A stretch of 64,000 bases of DNA, from NCBI RefSeq assembly GCF_004745635.1, contig NZ_SRLB01000012.1, positions 186,001-250,000 on the forward strand, given 5' to 3'. The stretch's first letter is position 1. The number at the start of each line of letters is the position of its first letter. This DNA is from Methylobacterium nonmethylotrophicum (GTDB lineage: Bacteria; Pseudomonadota; Alphaproteobacteria; Rhizobiales; Beijerinckiaceae). The position numbers were made by a program, and so were the translations under genes. The notes beneath the pieces were generated by a model. The model was not told the origin of the DNA. It made no database searches and was given only the letters and a program-made list of their open reading frames with translations. Below, piece after piece: positions 55,857 to 63,565 of the stretch.

Positions 55857-56204
55857 TCAGCGAGACCCTTCCCCGCTCGTCGCCACGGTCGGCCGCTCGC
55901 CGCGCTCGGCCAGGGCCTCGAGGTCGGGGATCATCTCCGCCTTGATCTCGGCCCGGGTGTAGGACCAGCCCGGCAGGAGGTCGTGCTCGTACCGCCCGTT
56001 CTCACGGCGGAAGCCCGGGACGCCGGACCACCACTCGATCCAGACACCCCTGCGCGGGCGGCTCATGTCGACGTGCATCACGCTGCGGGTCCCGAGCTTG
56101 GTGTGGTCGGCGATGACGGCGCGGAGAGCCTGGGCGGCGATCGCCGCGGCGGCGCGCTCCTGCATGGTCGGGGGCGGGAGGGGCTTCGGGGCGCGGGCGG
56201 TCAT
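55857..56204 (-). CDS. phage hypothetical protein
   Basis: 115 residues. N-terminal helix (QERAAAAIAAQALRAVIADHTK) then a beta-rich middle (VMHVDMSRPRRGVWIEWWSGVPGFRRENGRYEHDLLPGWSYTRAEIKAEMIPDLEALAER). Overlaps the gcrA-like stop by 4 bases. Unknown function. Confidence 0.6.
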   Translation of the reverse strand: MTARAPKPLPPPTMQERAAAAIAAQALRAVIADHTKLGTRSVMHVDMSRPRRGVWIEWWSGVPGFRRENGRYEHDLLPGWSYTRAEIKAEMIPDLEALAERGERPTVATSGEGSR

Positions 56205-56716
56205 GACCTGACCCGCCCCGACGCTCTCGCCTGGGCGAGCGTCATGCCGGCGATGTCACGGGCGACGAAGACGACGGCGGCGTGGTCCGCGCACCAGCTC
56301 TTCCGCGTGGCCCGCTCGCTGCAGAACAGGTGCCGGCCGGTGTCGTCCTGGCCGACGGCGTAGCGGCAGGTGAACGGCCCGAGTTCGACGAGCGGCCGGC
56401 CCGCGGGAGGGACGAAGGCGAGCGCGAGGACCGATTCGGCGGCCGGCTCGGGATCCGGCTCCGGGGCGGCCGGCGGCGCCACTGCCCCGACCTGCTCCGG
56501 CTCGGGCTCAACGGATACCGGGCGTCCGAGGCTGACCCCGAGGCGCATGGCCTTGCCGAGCACCGCGTTCCTGGAGACCGGGAAGCCGTCCTCGGTGACC
56601 TGGCGGGCGATCTCGCTGGCGAAGGCGCCCTCGGCCGCCATGGTGCGCACGGTAGCCTCGTGCTCCTCGGTCCAGCCGGGTCGGGCGAGGTTGCGTGCCT
56701 CGGAGATGGCGGGCAT
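56201..56716 (-). CDS. phage-borne GcrA cell-cycle-regulator homologue
   Basis: 171 residues. N-terminal GcrA DNA-binding region: PGWTEEHEATVRTMAAEGAFASEIARQVTEDGFPVSRNAVLGKAMRLGVSLGRPVS. A proline/glutamate-rich linker follows, then a C-terminal sigma-factor-binding-like domain with cysteines (FTCRYAVGQDDTGRHLFCSERATRKSWCADH). GcrA activates S-phase genes at promoters methylated at GANTC by CcrM in Alphaproteobacteria. A phage copy could redirect host transcription or read methylation of its own DNA. The ATG shares one base with the preceding stop. Confidence 0.82.
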   Translation of the reverse strand: MPAISEARNLARPGWTEEHEATVRTMAAEGAFASEIARQVTEDGFPVSRNAVLGKAMRLGVSLGRPVSVEPEPEQVGAVAPPAAPEPDPEPAAESVLALAFVPPAGRPLVELGPFTCRYAVGQDDTGRHLFCSERATRKSWCADHAAVVFVARDIAGMTLAQARASGRVRS

Positions 56717-57204
56717 CACGCGGCCCTCCTCTTCGAGCTGGAGGGGCGCTTCTGCGCCCACTGGCGGATCTCGGGGTAGGTCACGCCGGAGAGCGCCCGC
56801 CACGCGGCGCGGCACTGCTCCAGGTCGAACAGGCCGGTGTGGGTCTCGTCGCGGGTCAGCCCCATGCGCTCGGCGAGGAAGCCGTAGACGCGGCCCCGCG
56901 CAGCCTGACGCACGACACGCCGACCTTCCTCGTCGAGCGGGCCGTAGGCGCCGCTCCGGTCGGCCGTCTGCCAAAGCGGGTCGATCATCCGCTCGTGGAG
57001 CAGGCGGCGGGCGCGGCGCAGATCGGGGCCCGCCGGGGTGCCGAGTGGGTCGGTGGTGCCCGGGTGGCACCCGACATAGGCGTCGGGGCACACGTCGCAG
57101 CGCCAGATCGGCTTGTCGGCGAGGTCCGGCCGGTGCGGGTAGACCTCGGCGCCGGTGGTGAGGCGGGCCGGCTGCCCGCAGCAGAGGGGAGCGGCCGACA
57201 TCAC
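56716..57204 (-). CDS. zinc-finger DUF3268 family protein
   Basis: 162 residues. Starts with a zinc-finger part (PLCCGQPARLTTGAEVYPHRPDLADKPIWRCDVCPDAYVGCHPG with CC...CxxC) followed by the helical half RRARRLLHERMIDPLW, AARGRVYGFLAERMGL and CRAAWRALSGVTYPEIRQWAQK. DUF3268 proteins are common in phages and plasmids; probably nucleic-acid binding. It overlaps YqaJ by 4 bases. Confidence 0.8.
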   Translation of the reverse strand: MMSAAPLCCGQPARLTTGAEVYPHRPDLADKPIWRCDVCPDAYVGCHPGTTDPLGTPAGPDLRRARRLLHERMIDPLWQTADRSGAYGPLDEEGRRVVRQAARGRVYGFLAERMGLTRDETHTGLFDLEQCRAAWRALSGVTYPEIRQWAQKRPSSSKRRAA

Positions 57205-57839
57205 GCTGCCTCCCGGCGGCAGAGCGCCCGCAGCTGCGCGACCTGCGCGTCGACCTCGGCCAGAAACTCCGTGACGTCGCGCTCGATCGCCGCGACCGCC
57301 TCGTCGTCACGCGGCACGCGGACCCGGAACAGCTGCAGGTCGGCCGGCAGCCGCGGGTCGTAGGACACGAAGTCGGTCCAGGCGCGCGCCGGGAGGCAGG
57401 CCTGCTGCCAGAGGATCTGGGGTCGGTGCTCCTCCGGCAGCGTGCCGGCGAGCCAGTAGCTGAGGTGGGTCGTGGTCTTCGGGCACTTGAACTCGACGAG
57501 CCCGACATCGCCCACCAGCCCGTCCGGGCTGGCGCCGGCCATCGCGATCGCCGGGTGGTCGACGAACCCGACCTGCACCGGGCTCGCGTCGAACAGGAAC
57601 TCGTAGGCGGCTCTGGCGCGGGGCTCCTGCTCGGTGCCCCAGTACATCTCGGCCGTCACGTAGTGCTGGGCGACTTGGCCGGTCAGCCGCTCGGCGACGA
57701 GCTGGTCGCGGTAGCGGGCGCGTTCGCCGCGCCAGCCGCCGCCCTTGAGCCGCCCGATCACGTCGGCGACACGCGAGGCCGTGACCTTGCCGCAGCGGGC
57801 CTCGAACCACGCGGCGGTGCCCTGGATCATCTCCGCCAT
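57201..57839 (-). CDS. YqaJ/lambda-Exo-like phage recombination nuclease
   Basis: 212 residues. YqaJ motifs: WFEARCGKVTASRVADVIGRLKGGGW, MYWGTEQEPRARAAYEF, VDHPAIAMAGASPDGLVGDVGLVEFKCPKTTTHLSYW (Asp and ExK catalytic residues) and ILWQQACLPARAWTDFVSYDPRLP. A 5'-3' double-strand exonuclease that makes 3' overhangs for the annealing protein encoded immediately upstream (ERF), like the lambda Exo-Beta pair. Confidence 0.9.
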   Translation of the reverse strand: MAEMIQGTAAWFEARCGKVTASRVADVIGRLKGGGWRGERARYRDQLVAERLTGQVAQHYVTAEMYWGTEQEPRARAAYEFLFDASPVQVGFVDHPAIAMAGASPDGLVGDVGLVEFKCPKTTTHLSYWLAGTLPEEHRPQILWQQACLPARAWTDFVSYDPRLPADLQLFRVRVPRDDEAVAAIERDVTEFLAEVDAQVAQLRALCRREAA

Positions 57840-58639
57840 CACCGCGCTCCCGTGCCGGGGGTGGCGGCGCGGCGGCGCTTCGCCTCGAGCGCGGCGACGG
57901 CCTGGTCGTAGCGGTCGGCCGGCACGTCGGCGAGGCTCGGCACGCCCATGTGGCGGAGGAAGGCCGGCAGGTCGGCGCCGACCTCCTGCGCCAGCTCGGC
58001 GAGGAAGGACGCCTCCTCCTCGGTGACGCAGCCAGCGGGCGCACGCGGCTTGATCGGCTGCCCGTCGTTGTCCTCGTTCGTCAGCGCGACGTTGAAGATA
58101 AGCAGCGTCAGGTAGCGGCGACCGTAGCTCATGGTGGAGCCGAAGCCCTGGAGCGCGGTCTTGTTGGCGCGGCCCTGGGCGCCGGCCGCATCGGACGGCA
58201 GGTCGGCCCGGTGCTGGCGAGAATGCCCGCCGGCGTGCGCAACGGTGCAGACCATCCGGTAGTGGCCCGCGACGTCGCACGGCTCGGTGTCGAACGAGAG
58301 GGAGAAGCCGTGCGCCGTGATGACCGGCGTGATGGCGGCGTGGATGTCCTCGAGGCGGGCGTACCGCGAGTTGTTGTGCGCGTTCGTGGCGGCCCGGAAG
58401 ACCTGGGGCATCGCGGCCTGCGCCCGGCTGAGGGCCGCGTTGAACTCGCGCTCGGCCGCCTGGCGCCGGGCCTCGTTGCCCATCGCGATCAGCCGCTCCA
58501 TGCGGTCGAGGTCGATGGAGGGATCGCGGGCGGCCCGCTCGACGAGGGACAGGATCGCAGCGGCCTCGGCGGTGACCGGCGATGCGTGCCGGTCCTGCTC
58601 GGCCGGCATCGGCGCGTGATGGGTGGCGGGGACGGACAT
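57839..58639 (-). CDS. ERF-family single-strand annealing protein
   Basis: 266 residues. Core of the ERF family: REFNAALSRAQAAMPQVFRAATNAHNNSRYARLEDIHAAITPVITAHGFSLSFDTE, MVCTVAHAGGHSRQHRADLPSDA, NKTALQGFGSTMSYGRRYLTLLIFNVALTNEDNDGQP. It anneals complementary strands during phage recombination. It shares one base with the exonuclease start (TGATG), and the two probably work as a complex. Confidence 0.92.
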   Translation of the reverse strand: MSVPATHHAPMPAEQDRHASPVTAEAAAILSLVERAARDPSIDLDRMERLIAMGNEARRQAAEREFNAALSRAQAAMPQVFRAATNAHNNSRYARLEDIHAAITPVITAHGFSLSFDTEPCDVAGHYRMVCTVAHAGGHSRQHRADLPSDAAGAQGRANKTALQGFGSTMSYGRRYLTLLIFNVALTNEDNDGQPIKPRAPAGCVTEEEASFLAELAQEVGADLPAFLRHMGVPSLADVPADRYDQAVAALEAKRRRAATPGTGAR

Positions 58640-58827
58640 CAGGCGGTCCTTTCGGTGGTCGAGGACTCGCGCGCCTTGAGGCGGGCGATGGTGGCGGAGA
58701 TGTCGGCGGTGAAACGGGCGTGGGCGTCGGCCTCGTCGGCGGCGCCGGCCGTGACCCGGTCCAGGGCCTCGGCGAGTTCGCGGGTGACGCGCTCGGCGCC
58801 GGTCTCCGGAGTGCTGGCCTCGTTCAC
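58639..58827 (-). CDS. 62-residue phage protein, helical
   Basis: GTG start. One long amphipathic helix pair (TRELAEALDRVTAGAADEADAHARFTADISATIARLKARESS). Overlaps its neighbours by 1 and 4 bases. Probably an accessory of the recombination module; no family is recognised. Confidence 0.6.
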   Translation of the reverse strand: MNEASTPETGAERVTRELAEALDRVTAGAADEADAHARFTADISATIARLKARESSTTERTA

Positions 58828-59183
58828 GCGCGCCTCCCGGGGAACGGGACGACGTTCGCGGCGGGTGACTGCTCGCGCTGCCGAGCCGAGATGCGGTCGA
58901 TCTCCTCGATGCGCGCGAGGGCAGCCCGATGAGCGGCGCGCAGGGCCCGGGCGCCCTCATCGGCGATCTGCCGGACCTGATCCGGCCGGGCAGCGAGGAC
59001 GTCGCGAAAGGCGATCTCGCCGCGGGCGATGTCGGCCGCTGCGGTCTCGAGAGCCCGGCGCAGGTCCTGCGCATCGCGCTCGAAGTTGACCATGTCGCGG
59101 ATGACCCGGAGCACGGCTTGCTGAGTCTCGATCAGGGTCGAGAAGCGGACCATCGGTTCGGGCGTGGTGTCGTGTGCGGCCAT
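58824..59183 (-). CDS. phage coiled-coil protein
   Basis: 119 residues, almost fully alpha-helical (LIETQQAVLRVIRDMVNFERDAQDLRRALETAAADIARGEIAFRDVLAARPDQVRQIADEGARALRAAHRAALARIEEIDRIS) with a short PFPGRRA tail. Likely oligomerises. Function unknown. Confidence 0.6.
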   Translation of the reverse strand: MAAHDTTPEPMVRFSTLIETQQAVLRVIRDMVNFERDAQDLRRALETAAADIARGEIAFRDVLAARPDQVRQIADEGARALRAAHRAALARIEEIDRISARQREQSPAANVVPFPGRRA

Positions 59184-59190
59184 GGCGCCC

Positions 59191-59628
59191 TCACCACCCG
59201 GTCCGGATGCCGACGCACGCGGGCGTCAGGCGGTCGAAGGGGATCTCGACGCGGGGCGCCTTCTCGGCCGGGCCAGGCACGCGGTGGCGCCGGCAGGCGT
59301 CCTCGAGGGAGGCCGGCAGGCCGTCCGCCTCGTCGTCCCGGTCGATCCGATCGACGATCATGCCGAGGACGAGGGGTGTCACGTTGGTGACCTGTGGGGC
59401 GAGCCGGTCGGCGACGTTCAGCTCGTAGACCTCGACGAGTTCCGCGCCGGGCCGCTCGTCGCCGGCCAGGAACCGGATCGTCTCGGCGAGCGTGCCGGTG
59501 ATGCTGGTCTCCTCGATCCAAGCCGTCTCGGGCGTGCCGATCTCGCGCATCTCGACGAGGAAGGGCCCGCGCGGGGCGGGATGGGTGCGGCGGTCGTAGG
59601 CCGCGGGGAGTGGGGCTGGGCGCAGCAT
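59191..59628 (-). CDS. phage hypothetical protein
   Basis: 145 residues: FLVEMREIGTPETAWIEETSITGTLAETIRFLAGDERPGAELVEVYELNVADRLAPQVTNVTPLVLGMIVDRIDRDDEADGLPASLEDACR, a mixed alpha/beta protein. It lies 13 bases before the 68-residue gene. No family is recognised. Confidence 0.6.
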   Translation of the reverse strand: MLRPAPLPAAYDRRTHPAPRGPFLVEMREIGTPETAWIEETSITGTLAETIRFLAGDERPGAELVEVYELNVADRLAPQVTNVTPLVLGMIVDRIDRDDEADGLPASLEDACRRHRVPGPAEKAPRVEIPFDRLTPACVGIRTGW

Positions 59629-59640
59629 CGACGCCTCCCC

Positions 59641-59847
59641 TCAGGACGCGAGGGCGGCGACGACGCGGGACCCGATCTTGCGGACCAGGATCTCGCGAGC
59701 GCGGGCCTTGGGGACGAAGCCGCCCTTGGCCTTCTTCACCTCGACGCCGTTCCAGACGTGGTCGAGGTCGGCCGAGCCGGCCTGACGCACCTGGAAGAAC
59801 TGGCCGGCGGAGGTCTCGACGACGTGGGTGTAGGTGGGGGTCTGCAC
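59641..59847 (-). CDS. first gene of the leftward early operon, hypothetical
   Basis: 68 residues: MQTPTYTHVVETSAGQFFQVRQAGSADLDHVWNGVEVKKAKGGFVPKARAREILVRKIGSRVVAAL. A small basic beta-alpha protein. It is the first gene after the operator region at 59889-59930, hence probably expressed on induction. Function unknown. Confidence 0.6.
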   Translation of the reverse strand: MQTPTYTHVVETSAGQFFQVRQAGSADLDHVWNGVEVKKAKGGFVPKARAREILVRKIGSRVVAALAS

Positions 59848-59888
59848 GGGGCGGCTCCATCGCGGGAGGCGATGGAGGGAGATTGATT

Positions 59889-59930
59889 CGGTATTTATAC
59901 CGCGTCAAGCCGATCCGGTAAAAAAACTGG
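59889..59930 (-). promoter_or_regulatory. repressor operators controlling the leftward early operon
   Basis: CGGTATTTATACCG at 59889-59902 is a perfect palindrome; a weaker half-matching site CCGGTAAAAAAACTGG follows at 59915-59930. The same arms (CGGTA/TACCG) occur at 61109-61122 beside the repressor gene. They lie 42-83 bases before the first early gene, where the promoter should be. Confidence 0.75.
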
Positions 59931-60007
59931 ACGTAAAATGATATGGATCAGGCTGAACGGGAAAGTTGCGCACGCCACCTTGACACACGCTCTCGAAATG
60001 GAACGTA

Positions 60008-60322
60008 ATGGGAACATCTAACGTTGAGGCATTGATGATGTGGGGAGCACCGCAGGATGCTGGTGGCCTGTCAGAAGTCCGGCTCAAGCTCAGGGTTCGT
60101 TGTGTTGGATGCTTCTCAGAAGCTAACCCTATAATTACGCTTGGGTGCATTCGCCAAAATATTTCGGAGATCGACAAACGTGTGAAACATATGGCGAAGA
60201 ACATTCCTTTCGAGTGCGAAATGTGCTCTGGTAAGGTCTCGCGTCTGCTTTCGTACTTTGAAACTGCCGCTGGTCGTGAAGAAGAGCTACAAAGAGTTCA
60301 GCACATTCCTAGCCCAAGCTAG
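60008..60322 (+). CDS. small Cys-containing hypothetical protein
   Basis: 104 residues, lower GC than its neighbours. Two CxxC pairs (VRCVGCFSEANPIITLGCIRQ ... FECEMCSGKV) could bind zinc. It lies rightward between the early operon and the repressor, and its end overlaps the repressor's 3' end by 36 bases. No family is recognised. The start at ATG 60008 lacks a clear Shine-Dalgarno. Confidence 0.5.
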   Translation: MGTSNVEALMMWGAPQDAGGLSEVRLKLRVRCVGCFSEANPIITLGCIRQNISEIDKRVKHMAKNIPFECEMCSGKVSRLLSYFETAAGREEELQRVQHIPSPS

Positions 60323-61048
60323 GATCCGAACCCCGCGCCCGTCATCTGCTTCCATATCGTGCTTTACGATTATAGGCTTGTAACGCTTCACCGATGATCT
60401 CGGGTGAAATTCATATCGATCTTCGTAGACCTCAAGCTGTTTGATGGACCGTTCAACTAAGTGGCCGCCCTCAAGCGACTGCTGAACAACCACGATCATT
60501 CCAGTGTGCAGCGCGACGCGTCCGCCGAGCCCCTCATAATCAAGAGCTATCACCCGATCTCCAGGAAGTATCGGACGCGGCTTGAGATCGTTCATGGAGT
60601 CGCCTTTTACATCAAAGGCGACCTGCTGAACTCGAGGATGATCCTTGTTCGGAGGAAGGTATATTTCTTCTGGATCAACATCCGTGAACTCCGAAATCTC
60701 ACGGAATGATCCGGCTTCCACGAAGCCGCCATAGAGGACACGAACGCTCCTCTGGTCGACGGAGACAATCTCCTCCACCGGAGCGAGACTGGACGGCTTG
60801 TTTCCTACTGTTGCGTCCAAATCCTCTCTGCCGACCCCAGCGAACAACCAGACAGGCGTCGTGCGTAGCACGGGTGCGAGCGCGTTCAGCGTGGCCGTGC
60901 TCATGCCTTGCCGCCCATCCTTCTCGATCGCGCGGCGCAGATTGCGGATGGCGTCCGGCTTCCCGGCCGCTATCCCTGCGGCATGTTCGGATATGCCCAG
61001 AGCCTGCAGGCGGCGATCGATGCGGGAGAGAATGTCGGCCAACTCCAT
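60287..61048 (-). CDS. S24-peptidase-type phage repressor
   Basis: 253 residues. N-terminal HTH (LADILSRIDRRLQALGISEHAAGIAAGKPDAIRNLRRAIEKD ... MSTATLNALAPVLRTTPVWLFAG). C-terminal LexA/CI-like domain: LYGGFVEAGSF (Ala-Gly cleavage site), catalytic Ser in FDVKGDSMNDL, PGDRVIAL. The usual lysine of the dyad (VKR-type strand) reads LVERSIKQL, so its identity is uncertain. It maintains lysogeny; palindromic sites on both sides of its cluster are the likely operators. ATG 61048 gives the family start. Confidence 0.88.
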   Translation of the reverse strand: MELADILSRIDRRLQALGISEHAAGIAAGKPDAIRNLRRAIEKDGRQGMSTATLNALAPVLRTTPVWLFAGVGREDLDATVGNKPSSLAPVEEIVSVDQRSVRVLYGGFVEAGSFREISEFTDVDPEEIYLPPNKDHPRVQQVAFDVKGDSMNDLKPRPILPGDRVIALDYEGLGGRVALHTGMIVVVQQSLEGGHLVERSIKQLEVYEDRYEFHPRSSVKRYKPIIVKHDMEADDGRGVRILAWARNVLNSL

Positions 61049-61080
61049 GGCGGTAATCTGACCGCTACGGTTCAGCCGGG

Positions 61081-61122
61081 ATACCGGTAAGAAGGCCATT
61101 GACTTGCCCGGTATTTTTACCG
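61081..61122. promoter_or_regulatory. repressor operators in the switch region
   Basis: CGGTATTTTTACCG (61109-61122) and TACCGGTA (61082-61089) lie between the repressor start and the divergent rightward gene at 61154. The first matches the operator at 59889-59902 except for the central base. This is the expected location of divergent promoters of a lambda-like switch. Confidence 0.75.
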
Positions 61123-61153
61123 ATCTTGCGGAAGTGAGATCGGACCCCTTCGC

Positions 61154-61423
61154 ATGAATGGCAGAGAGAACATCCTCAGGCTGGCGGACCTGTACGGCGG
61201 CGCGCTCGGCCTGAAGCGTACCACCGTCAGCTGGCGCCTGTTCCAGGACACCAACAAGCTCGACGTCATCGCGGGTGGTCGAGATCTCCTCCTCGGCCGC
61301 TTCGAGCGCGCCATGCAGTTCTTCTCGGATCATTGGCCCGATTCCGTGGCATGGCCCGAGGAGATCGTGCGTCCGCCGCAGTCGCCAGCCCCCGCCCCTC
61401 TCCCGGAGGAGAGCGCGGCATGA
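61154..61423 (+). CDS. small phage protein divergent from the repressor (Cro position)
   Basis: 89 residues: MNGRENILRLADLYGGALGLKRTTVSWRLFQDTNKLDVIAGGRDLLLGRFERAMQFFSDHWPDSVAWPEEIVRPP. The ADLYGGALGLKRTTVSWRLFQDTNKL segment could be a helix-turn-helix. Its place opposite the repressor is where Cro-like proteins lie, but similarity to Cro is not evident. Its end overlaps the next gene as ATGA. Confidence 0.65.
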   Translation: MNGRENILRLADLYGGALGLKRTTVSWRLFQDTNKLDVIAGGRDLLLGRFERAMQFFSDHWPDSVAWPEEIVRPPQSPAPAPLPEESAA

Positions 61424-61998
61424 TCTCGCGTCCGATCACAGCGCCCCTCCATGTCGCGGCCCTCCGCGATGGCATGACGGAGATCTCCGTCGAGGCTCAC
61501 ATCACAGATCGCGTGCGCGGCATTGCCGTTCTTCTGACCGGAGACGAGGTCCGCGGCCTCATCGCTGATCTGGCGGCAACGCTGCCAGAAGGCGCCAGTT
61601 GCGAGATCGAGGCGACAGCCAACGCCGTCGCCTCGAAGCTTCGCGCGGTCGGTCGAGTGGAGTCTGAGCAGCCCGAAGAAGGGATCGTCGCTCGCGCCCT
61701 TCACGAGTACGGCGGCCCCTGCTCCCAGGCCTACGCGGACGTGGTCTCGGCCTACGTCTGCGCGACGCACGGTCAGCGTGACGCCCTGTTCCTGGCGGTC
61801 GCGTTCGAGGCCGCAGGGCGAGAGCGGGCTCCCGATGCAGGCCCAGCTATGCCCACGACCACGGACCGCGCTGGTTCTGCTGCCACTTCCGCTCGCGCTC
61901 TTCACCGGGAGATCGATCTTGCTCTGGCTCGGAAGGAAGCTGTTCTTCAGGAGCAGTTGAGGGCTGTGATAGCGACACGCTCGCAATGTGTGAGCTAA
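61420..61998 (+). CDS. phage hypothetical protein
   Basis: 192 residues starting at the ATGA overlap. N-terminal beta-rich half (PLHVAALRDGMTEISVEAHITDRVRGIAVLLTGDEVRGLIADLAATLPEGASCEIEATANAVASKL), then a helical region with a VVSAYVCATHG segment, and a coiled C-terminus (HREIDLALARKEAVLQEQLRAVIATRSQ). The middle codons show mixed composition. No family is recognised. Confidence 0.55.
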   Translation: MISRPITAPLHVAALRDGMTEISVEAHITDRVRGIAVLLTGDEVRGLIADLAATLPEGASCEIEATANAVASKLRAVGRVESEQPEEGIVARALHEYGGPCSQAYADVVSAYVCATHGQRDALFLAVAFEAAGRERAPDAGPAMPTTTDRAGSAATSARALHREIDLALARKEAVLQEQLRAVIATRSQCVS

Positions 61999-62059
61999 TC
62001 CGATGAAGCTCCGCCCGCGCCAGTTCTTCGGCTTTTCGGAAGTCGTCTTCTTTCGGTAT

Positions 62060-62197
62060 TCAGATTGCCCACTCGCACTCGTAGCCATTGGGCGATCGAA
62101 CGGCGAGGCGCAGTCGGACTTCGCTCTCCCCTGTAGCGGGATTAGTTGCCCGCTCGACTGCTTGGGTAGTGATCGTCGGCACTGCGACGTCAGACAT
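62060..62197 (-). CDS. 45-residue phage hypothetical protein
   Basis: MSDVAVPTITTQAVERATNPATGESEVRLRLAVRSPNGYECEWAI: a small beta-hairpin-like protein. AGGAG lies 8 bases before the ATG. It is on the opposite strand to the surrounding operon. Short length limits certainty. Confidence 0.45.
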   Translation of the reverse strand: MSDVAVPTITTQAVERATNPATGESEVRLRLAVRSPNGYECEWAI

Positions 62198-62462
62198 CCT
62201 CTTGGCTCCTTGGTTCGCTTTGCATCGACCAAGGTAGCGGCACCGGCCGATCTGTGCACGGCAGATCGGCCGGTTGCCCTCATGCTCACGGAGATCACCC
62301 GGTGAGCGCGACCGCCCTCCCACTCGCTGCTGGCCTGCCCTTCAGGAGCCTCAATGAGACGCTCGCCATCGCGCCGGCTGAGGTCGCCCGTGCGATCGCC
62401 ATGCATGCGGGGCGTTACGCGATGCAGTCGATTTATCTGACCCGCACGGTAGCCCGTCAGTG

Positions 62463-62732
62463 TCAGCGGATACTCTGCGGACGTGGCTTCTGCGCTGCGA
62501 AGCCAGCGGCCTTCCGCGCTGCGGCAATCGTAGCGAGCGTCTCCTTGGGGGCTCCATTCTCCTCGGCGCGCTTCTCCAGAAGCTGCAGACGTTTGAACAG
62601 GCTCTCTGCCTGCGTCAGCGCATCGTCGCTGAAGCTCATCTCCATAGCGATATACAAATCGCGAAGGTACGGACAGGTTATTTCTGGTCCGGGCATCATG
62701 AGCGTGGCTGTTCCGAAGAATGGCATGCTCAT
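62463..62732 (-). CDS. phage hypothetical protein
   Basis: 89 residues: a hydrophobic start (MSMPFFGTATLMMPGPEITCPYLRDLYIAMEMSF) followed by a helical, charged region (DDALTQAESLFKRLQLLEKRAEENGAPKETLATIAAARKAAGFAA). The rightward frame across the same bases is less convincing. Function unknown. Confidence 0.45.
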   Translation of the reverse strand: MSMPFFGTATLMMPGPEITCPYLRDLYIAMEMSFSDDALTQAESLFKRLQLLEKRAEENGAPKETLATIAAARKAAGFAAQKPRPQSIR

Positions 62733-63050
62733 TCATGCTCACAGTGCCCCAATTTGTGCGGTAACATGGGTTAGCCGTCCGAGCGAGTGCTGGTCCGCGC
62801 TCGCGATTGATGTGCCCTCCCCTCGCCGCGCCTTCGTAGGATCGCGGCTTGAGGCGCCCGGCCGGCGTCATCGCAAAGCCTCCCGGCCGGGCTGCTCCCT
62901 CTCGCGTGATCGTCGTCGCCCGCAAGCAGTCGATCCCGCCTGCGTAATCGTGCGTAATCCTGTCCATTTCCCGCGCCCTGTCCGTGCTGATGTTCGTCTT
63001 ATGCGGCACGGCGACGGTCTTGCGCGGCCAAAGACGAGGCGCACGGTTCA
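62733..63050. other. 318-bp gap in the rightward phage operon
   Basis: Frames on both strands are open but composition is not convincing. It likely carries the promoter of the rightward gene at 63051. I see no repeat or hairpin worth naming. Confidence 0.35.
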
Positions 63051-63539
63051 ATGACTACGCAAGGGTACGCGTTCGAAGAGGAGAACCGCTTCGTGCGCGA
63101 GCTGACGGAGGCTCTCAAGCCGCTGCACGGCTCGAAGATGGCCACCTACCGGTGGATCGGGGGTCGGATCAAAGCATCTGAACGCTGGGTGCGCCGCCTC
63201 GCCGGGCGTAGCGAGTCCATCCGCGTCGATCACCACGTCGCCCTTCGCCTTCGCGACCTCCACGACCGCCTCTGCGTCCGGGTCGCTCGTGCGGCCGATG
63301 CCGCCGAGGCGCGCAACGCCCTCGTGCAGGAGCAGATCGATGCCGCTGTTCTGGTTGCTGGCGCGCCTGCTGCGCGCGTGGCGAGCGCTCCCGCGGCTGA
63401 AGTGGCGGCTCCGATCCGTCCAGCGCGGCCTCCCGCACCCGCACTGGCCTTCGCGTCACCTCGCACGCGTGGCCCGGCCCAGGCCTCCCTGGAACTGAAC
63501 GACCTGCCGCTGTGGCAGCACCCCGCCGCGCCGCGCTGA
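63051..63539 (+). CDS. phage hypothetical protein with helical N-terminal domain
   Basis: 162 residues: FEEENRFVRELTEALKPLHGSKMATYRWIGGRIKASERWVRRLAGRSESIRVDHHVALRLRDLHDRLCVRVARAADAAEARNALVQEQIDAAVLVAG, then a long alanine/proline-rich linker and a C-terminal short motif (LELNDLPLWQHPAAPR). The first 70 residues could be a DNA-binding helical domain. It is followed after 26 bases by the Gp49-family gene. Confidence 0.6.
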   Translation: MTTQGYAFEEENRFVRELTEALKPLHGSKMATYRWIGGRIKASERWVRRLAGRSESIRVDHHVALRLRDLHDRLCVRVARAADAAEARNALVQEQIDAAVLVAGAPAARVASAPAAEVAAPIRPARPPAPALAFASPRTRGPAQASLELNDLPLWQHPAAPR

Positions 63540-63565
63540 CGGCCGAGCAGCAGAGGAGAGAGAGC

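Noticed and set aside
61330-63051. 573-residue minus-strand frame
   Set aside because: Overlaps two better rightward genes; composition changes along its length and no motif is seen.
62254-63054. 266-residue plus-strand frame in the prophage
   Set aside because: The first 60 residues are passable, but the rest turns serine/arginine-rich and runs antisense to a better frame at 62463-62732; start and end are unclear.
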